NCBI GenBank assembly: GCA_937924805.1
Contig: CALDTZ010000066.1
Span: forward strand, 1-64,000
Source: an uncultured Saprospiraceae bacterium
Lineage (GTDB): Bacteria; Bacteroidota; Bacteroidia; Chitinophagales; Saprospiraceae
Direction: 5' to 3'
Length of the DNA: 64,000 nt
The notes under the pieces: generated by a model
The model's database searches: none
What the model was told of the DNA's origin: nothing
The model's input: only the letters and a program-made list of their open reading frames with translations
Position numbers and translations under genes: made by a program
In this document: in pieces, positions 59,801 to 64,000 of the stretch
How positions within the stretch are numbered: the stretch's first letter is position 1
Layout: every line of letters begins with the position of its first letter

Positions 59801-62800
59801 AATGATTCAAGATTTTGATCTGTGTACTGTTTCTATGGAAGTACTCTTGTCTGATAGTGATGGTCCAATGGTTGCTTTTAATTCAAATTGTGTTTCTGCA
59901 GGGTTAATTGATATAGATATCACTATTTCTGGAGGCGTCGAGCCATACAGTATACTATGGATGGGCCCTTCTGGCACCTTTAATACTGAAGATTTATTAG
60001 GCGTAAATCAAGGTACCTACACCTTAGAGATCACTGATGCAAATGATTGTACTGTCATGGAGTCTATTACACAATCGAATTGTTGTAACACGGATGATTT
60101 TTGTACATCCACGATAGTACAACCAATCTGTAATGGTGATCTGGGGTCAATCACAATCAATCCAAATGGAGGGAATACACCTTATAGCTATGTGTGGCAA
60201 CATGATGGTACTTTGGAAGGAAATACCCAAAATGTATCGAGTGGAGCATATTCAATAGAAGTAGTAGACAATTTAAATTGTTCGTCTATTTGCTCATTCA
60301 CCATTAATGAAATTGAAAGTATTTTAATAACAAACATAAATACAACAAATGCAACTTGTGGAGTATCTAACGGTGCTATTTCTATAGCGGCAAGTCCCAA
60401 AGATGCTAGTACATCTAGTACCTTATCGTATAGTATCGACAATGGAGTTACTTTTCAAGCAAATGGTGATTTCTCAATGCTTTCAGCACAAAATTATATC
60501 ATTGTCGTTGAAGATGAGGATGGATGTATGACATCGAGCGAAATTGAGTTGTCGAATAGTGATGGCCTTTCTTTTACATCAAATGAGGTGTGCGATGACA
60601 ATGGACTTATTAATATTGATATTACAATATCAACAGGTACACCACCTTTCCAATACTTTTGGTCTGGACCTTCAGGTTCTTTCAATACAGAGGATTTAAT
60701 AGGCGTTTTGCCAGGAACTTATACTATAGAAATTTCGGATGCAAATAACTGTAGTATTGAATCTTCAATTACAAAAACGGATTGTTGCAATTCGGATAAT
60801 TTTTGTTTGGCTACAGTCGTTCAACCAATTTGTTCAAATGATTTTGGTAGCATTCATATTAATCCAATAGGTGGATCAGGAATGTATAGTTATGAATGGA
60901 GTCACGATGAAATGTTGGATACGAATTTAGCCTCTGACTTGTCTAGCGGCATGTATACTATCGAAGTAATTGATGCACTAAACTGTATTGCTTTATGTAA
61001 TTACACTATCCAGAACCCAGGATCTATAACAATTGAAACAGTAAGCATTATATCTTCAACATGCGGATCATCCAATGGATCTATTACAATAGAAGCAGTG
61101 CCTGGAGCAATAGGAAATGCATTAAATTATAGTATTGATGGGGGTTTTTCGACACAAGAGTCTAATGTATTTAATGGGTTATCTTCTGGAAGTTACTCAA
61201 TCGTAGTTAGTAATAGCAATGGATGTACTATTACTGATGTAGCGATGGTAAATGATGCTGAAGGGCCTGAAGTTTCCATTGAATCGGCATGTAATTTTGA
61301 TGGATTATTGGATATAAATCTTACCGTTCAAGGTGGTGAGGCACCTTATGATTACCAATGGGTTGGAACCGGAGGTGCTTATAGTTCTGAAGACTTATTA
61401 GATGTTATACCCGGAACATATCAAGTACTTGTGACAGATATTAATGGTTGTAATGCATCGATCAGTATCACTCAAGATGAATGTTGTATTACTGAGAATT
61501 TCTGTGAAGCAACAATTGTACAACCAACTTGCGATCATTCCTTTGGAACGATTTTAATTACTGCTGATGGAGGATCTGCACCCTACGAATTTAGTTGGAA
61601 TCACGATGCATCAATTAACGTTGGGGTGCTCGAAAATGTAGTTGCAGGAACCTATACTGTAAACATAAGTGATGCATTGAATTGCGAGACCAGCTGTTCA
61701 TATATTATAGAGGAGGAGCCTTCACTAGTTATTAGCTCAATAACATCCGAACATCCTACTTGTGGAAATACAAATGGAAGTTTGAATATTCAAGTGAATA
61801 ATTCAACAGATGTAAATTATAGTATTGATGGCGGAATAACGTTTCAACAAAATGCTCTTTTTGAAAACATTCCGTCTGGTATATATAATGTTGTTGTAAC
61901 CAATGGTGAAAACTGTCAAGATGAAAGATCAATCGAACTACAAAATGATGATGTATTTGAAATTGATATTGTTGCTGTTTGTGGGGAAGCTGAAAATATT
62001 AATTTGGATTTAACGATTAATGGCGGGTTAAGTCCGTTTACAATTACCTGGCAAACAATTGGTCAAAACTATACAACAGAGGACCTTACCAATGTTAGTC
62101 CCGGAACATATACGGTAACTGTCATTGATGCAAACAATTGCAGTAATACGACAAGTATAACAAAGACAGATTGTTGTGATCCGTCTGACTTTTGCTCAAG
62201 TACACTTATACAACCTATATGTCAAGGTGATGATGGTGAAATTACTATTTCACCAGTTGGAGGAGTGCCTCCATTTACATACCAATGGTCTCATGATGCA
62301 TCAATTTTCACCGATTCTCAAACGGAATTAGGCTCAGGTAATTATACAGTAACGATCTCGGACAACAATGATTGTTCTACTATTTGTTCTTATTCCATTG
62401 AATCGATACAACCCATTACAATCACAAATATTGAAGTGCAAAATGCTACTTGTATTAATCCAAAAGGAGAGATCCAAATATTTGCGCAAGCAAAAGATGG
62501 ATTATCAACAAGTGCGTTAAGTTATAGTATAGACGGAGGACTTACCTTTAGTACAAATGCTACGTTCACAGATGTAGAAGTAGGATCCTATGCTATCATT
62601 GTGGAAGATCAGGATGGATGTATTGCGAATGGTTTAGCAACCATTGAAGTGTCAAATAGTCTTGCTGTAAACTTACAAGCGGATTGTCTTGATGCAGGTA
62701 TAATATCTATTATATCTTCTATTTCGGGAGGCATACCACCATACTCGTATCAATGGACAGGTCCTAACGGATTTTTGAGTAATGAAGAAAGTCTACAAGA

Positions 62801-64000
62801 GGTTTCAGTCGGGACCTATGAGTTAGCAATTCAAGATGCAAATGGTTGTTCTGGTTTTCAAGTTGTCACGAAACACAATTGTTGTGAGAATGATGAAGAT
62901 TGTGTATTAACAGTTGGGGATTTTGTTTGGAATGATCTTAATGGAAATGGTATCCAAGATGATGATGAACCTGGCGTTTCAAATGTAACCATTTCATTAT
63001 ACACTTGTCAAGGAGATTTCATTAGTCAGACAAATACAAATTCAAACGGAAATTATTTATTTAGTGACCTTTTGGCTGGGCAATATTATTTATCATTCAG
63101 TTTACCTTCAGATGTCTCCTCTTTCATGTTTTCTAAAAAGAATGAACAGAATAGCAGTGGACAAGATAGTGATGTAAACAGCAACGGTCAAACGGATTGT
63201 TTTTTACTTATGGAAGGACAAAGTGATATCTCAATTGATGCTGGTATCATGGCTACAAGTGGTATTGGGAATTTCGTTTGGGAGGACTTAAATGGTAATG
63301 GTATTCAAGATTCTGGAGAACCACCTGTTGCTAATTTTAGAGTAGAATTACATGCTGAAAATGGAGATTTTGTTGCAAGTACATACTCAGATATAAATGG
63401 TCATTATTTATTTGATGAAGTTACACCTGGTGATTATTATTTACAATATTTTCCAACAAACTTCGCCATAACGTTTGGAAATCAAGGCTCCGATGATAAC
63501 ATAGATAGTGATGTCGATGGCTCAAATGGGATGGGTACTACACAAATATTTTCGATCGTTCCTGGTGAGCAAAATTTAAACTTTGATGTTGGTTTATACA
63601 AATGCGTTTCCGTTGGAAACTACGTCTGGTATGATGCTAATAAAAATGATTTACAGGATGCCAATGAATCGGGAATCAATAATGTAGGTGTAGAAGTTTA
63701 TAAAGAAACAAACACAGGTTTTGAGCTATTTAATACTTTCTATACTGGTATTAATATGAATACTGGAAAGAGTGGACATTGGATGATGTGTATACCTCCA
63801 GGAGATTATTATTTTAAATATACATCTATACCAGAAGGTATGGTAGCAGTCTGTTCGATCGCGGATGTCCCCAATGTAAATAGTGATATTACCTTTGAAA
63901 ATGGTGAGAATACGACGGATGTTTACAGCTTTTTAAGTAAAGGTGAAAATGTAGATATCGATGCTGGATTTTATGAAATGGCTTCTCTAAAAGGAAGTGT
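56805..64000 (+). CDS. Giant secreted multidomain protein, partial at the window end: glycosidase-like N-terminus, SprB repeats, SdrD_B-like repeats
   Basis: Reading frame from ATG 56805 read by eye; the repeat anchors checked lie in the same frame. MSFLSSKFGMFSFVMITMLSTKAYSQ signal; VLEVGNEPWTYS and YISEFGWDSEV (candidate acid/base and nucleophile Glu); SprB repeats from ~58.7 kb; SdrD_B repeats from ~62.9 kb. Not in the ORF track because no stop lies inside the window. Confidence 0.85.
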   Translation, partial: MSFLSSKFGMFSFVMITMLSTKAYSQIPCMPAPSDITVGVVGEPNNIVVPVDQEDVYTNGRQVPTFREMVGVNLLKGNENNFNDMDNLTDMFSYARLFQFMNKDYWDDGVGEPNSGDPSSYRIFRPFEDRDNLKLAVDVDGKPLNRNSVLPGDRLISYDLVTKDLVEEPLTSVLNVYQNYMNQNWHHAVSVFDEFQAPSQVSLTVVPANFPPAIQGDYSFPSQWWTESDWGADAIERREAARAYALIFARTYAPKASDCSTCSSIVSVLEVGNEPWTYSQDVYHAVIEGMIDGIEEYYASDPTNKLKLLPAAFQAQHQENSNPAGFNYLDWKDYQGTRIPEDMKCYLHGTNLHPYSNDLADVGGGFYNQRLTAEPEKSSSSNAAESKYLFIKNAWKWGEENMPIGSQHYYISEFGWDSEVPECPGLNVTGVGPEAQGLYISRAILMAGRTGAHRATAYEAIDNFASPCDFAYHSSGLWARSSGTVTEKESKKTIHKLIELVGDLRFHKSLVESNGEEFAYILEDVNGNPTHMVGWLAQNVNNQDWATIKNSTNNSINLNLMLNGDQYQPDVNSDWYYLDNNITTDGNGAVTNLFEIPDVSEAYNVANETFTFSPVPVLIPIMTDETVELICEGSITSISCFGGSDGNIDVTIIGGMSPYSFVWSHDITEVGSTLSNVSAGNYSVEVMDVNGVVTTCNFEMLDGDAIQINDVELTATSCGNSNGSLTINASPKNGQPNSILSYSIDNGNTFQSSNYFDNLGSGDFDILVEDLDGCTSETVTTINESNALILAVESTCFGAGTISLNLTVSDGPPPFEYEWEGPSGLYSTEDLTNVPQGTYYVTVTASNNCTALLETTLQDCCIVDDFCESIIVQPNCTSDQGMISIMPSGGSGPYEYLWEDDSNLSVLMNASPGIYSVTVTDNIGCSSVCTATIENQPTIAIDDLDITNPSCGLSNGTIIINATPKDANANSELEYSIDSGVSFQMSNTFSNVPSGSYTVMIQDFDLCTVSMEVLLSDSDGPMVAFNSNCVSAGLIDIDITISGGVEPYSILWMGPSGTFNTEDLLGVNQGTYTLEITDANDCTVMESITQSNCCNTDDFCTSTIVQPICNGDLGSITINPNGGNTPYSYVWQHDGTLEGNTQNVSSGAYSIEVVDNLNCSSICSFTINEIESILITNINTTNATCGVSNGAISIAASPKDASTSSTLSYSIDNGVTFQANGDFSMLSAQNYIIVVEDEDGCMTSSEIELSNSDGLSFTSNEVCDDNGLINIDITISTGTPPFQYFWSGPSGSFNTEDLIGVLPGTYTIEISDANNCSIESSITKTDCCNSDNFCLATVVQPICSNDFGSIHINPIGGSGMYSYEWSHDEMLDTNLASDLSSGMYTIEVIDALNCIALCNYTIQNPGSITIETVSIISSTCGSSNGSITIEAVPGAIGNALNYSIDGGFSTQESNVFNGLSSGSYSIVVSNSNGCTITDVAMVNDAEGPEVSIESACNFDGLLDINLTVQGGEAPYDYQWVGTGGAYSSEDLLDVIPGTYQVLVTDINGCNASISITQDECCITENFCEATIVQPTCDHSFGTILITADGGSAPYEFSWNHDASINVGVLENVVAGTYTVNISDALNCETSCSYIIEEEPSLVISSITSEHPTCGNTNGSLNIQVNNSTDVNYSIDGGITFQQNALFENIPSGIYNVVVTNGENCQDERSIELQNDDVFEIDIVAVCGEAENINLDLTINGGLSPFTITWQTIGQNYTTEDLTNVSPGTYTVTVIDANNCSNTTSITKTDCCDPSDFCSSTLIQPICQGDDGEITISPVGGVPPFTYQWSHDASIFTDSQTELGSGNYTVTISDNNDCSTICSYSIESIQPITITNIEVQNATCINPKGEIQIFAQAKDGLSTSALSYSIDGGLTFSTNATFTDVEVGSYAIIVEDQDGCIANGLATIEVSNSLAVNLQADCLDAGIISIISSISGGIPPYSYQWTGPNGFLSNEESLQEVSVGTYELAIQDANGCSGFQVVTKHNCCENDEDCVLTVGDFVWNDLNGNGIQDDDEPGVSNVTISLYTCQGDFISQTNTNSNGNYLFSDLLAGQYYLSFSLPSDVSSFMFSKKNEQNSSGQDSDVNSNGQTDCFLLMEGQSDISIDAGIMATSGIGNFVWEDLNGNGIQDSGEPPVANFRVELHAENGDFVASTYSDINGHYLFDEVTPGDYYLQYFPTNFAITFGNQGSDDNIDSDVDGSNGMGTTQIFSIVPGEQNLNFDVGLYKCVSVGNYVWYDANKNDLQDANESGINNVGVEVYKETNTGFELFNTFYTGINMNTGKSGHWMMCIPPGDYYFKYTSIPEGMVAVCSIADVPNVNSDITFENGENTTDVYSFLSKGENVDIDAGFYEMASLKGS
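58710..62890 (+). repeat. Tandem SprB-type coding repeats organised as a ~700-nt super-repeat
   Basis: [D/N/E]CC codon anchors at 59379, 60078, 60780, 61479, 62169, 62877; spacings 699, 702, 699, 690, 708 nt, all multiples of 3. Confidence 0.85.
62910..64000 (+). repeat. SdrD_B-like repeats
   Basis: VGDFVWNDLNGNGIQDDDEPGVSNVTISLY, IGNFVWEDLNGNGIQDSGEPPVANFRVELH, VGNYVWYDANKNDLQDANESGINNVGVEVY. Confidence 0.85.

Noticed and set aside
58258-60685. Minus-strand ORFs 58258-58443, 58532-58717, 59066-59302, 60188-60442 and 60494-60685
   Set aside because: All are antisense to the giant ORF from 56805; its repeat content explains the recurring similar antisense peptides
58710-62890. Could the regular ~700-nt repeats be a CRISPR or other non-coding array?
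   Set aside because: Units are far too long, in frame, diverged at DNA level, and encode SprB-type protein modules

Overview
The window is a typical-composition stretch of a Bacteroidota chromosome. The Saprospiria/Flavobacteriia-like flavour comes from T9SS C-terminal sorting domains, SprB repeats, a SusC/SusD pair, CRTAC1/ASPIC proteins, MqnE and DUF3810. It has about 46 supportable protein-coding genes. No rRNA, tRNA, CRISPR array or transposase was seen. Housekeeping genes include mqnE, a YebC-family gene, fmt, engB, xseA/xseB, trxA, pyrR/pyrB, ppk2, an S4-domain gene and a beta-carbonic anhydrase. The most interesting parts are: (1) a compact candidate RiPP locus at 44.6-46.3 kb, with a DUF692/MNIO oxidase directly downstream of a 62-aa lipoprotein-like peptide ending in ...EDCPACGMG; (2) two paralogous modules (17.6-22.3 kb and 39.7-42.7 kb), each with an ECF sigma factor, an overlapping gene for an anti-sigma-like protein that has one TM helix and a C-terminal outer-membrane beta-barrel (predicted to span both membranes), and a large surface lipoprotein; (3) a SusC/SusD locus with a LamG + PNGase F-like T9SS cargo protein; (4) a giant ORF running off the window end (from 56805), absent from the supplied ORF track, with a glycosidase-like N-terminus, a ~700-nt SprB super-repeat and SdrD-type repeats. 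All calls come from reading the sequence and family recognition. No searches were run.
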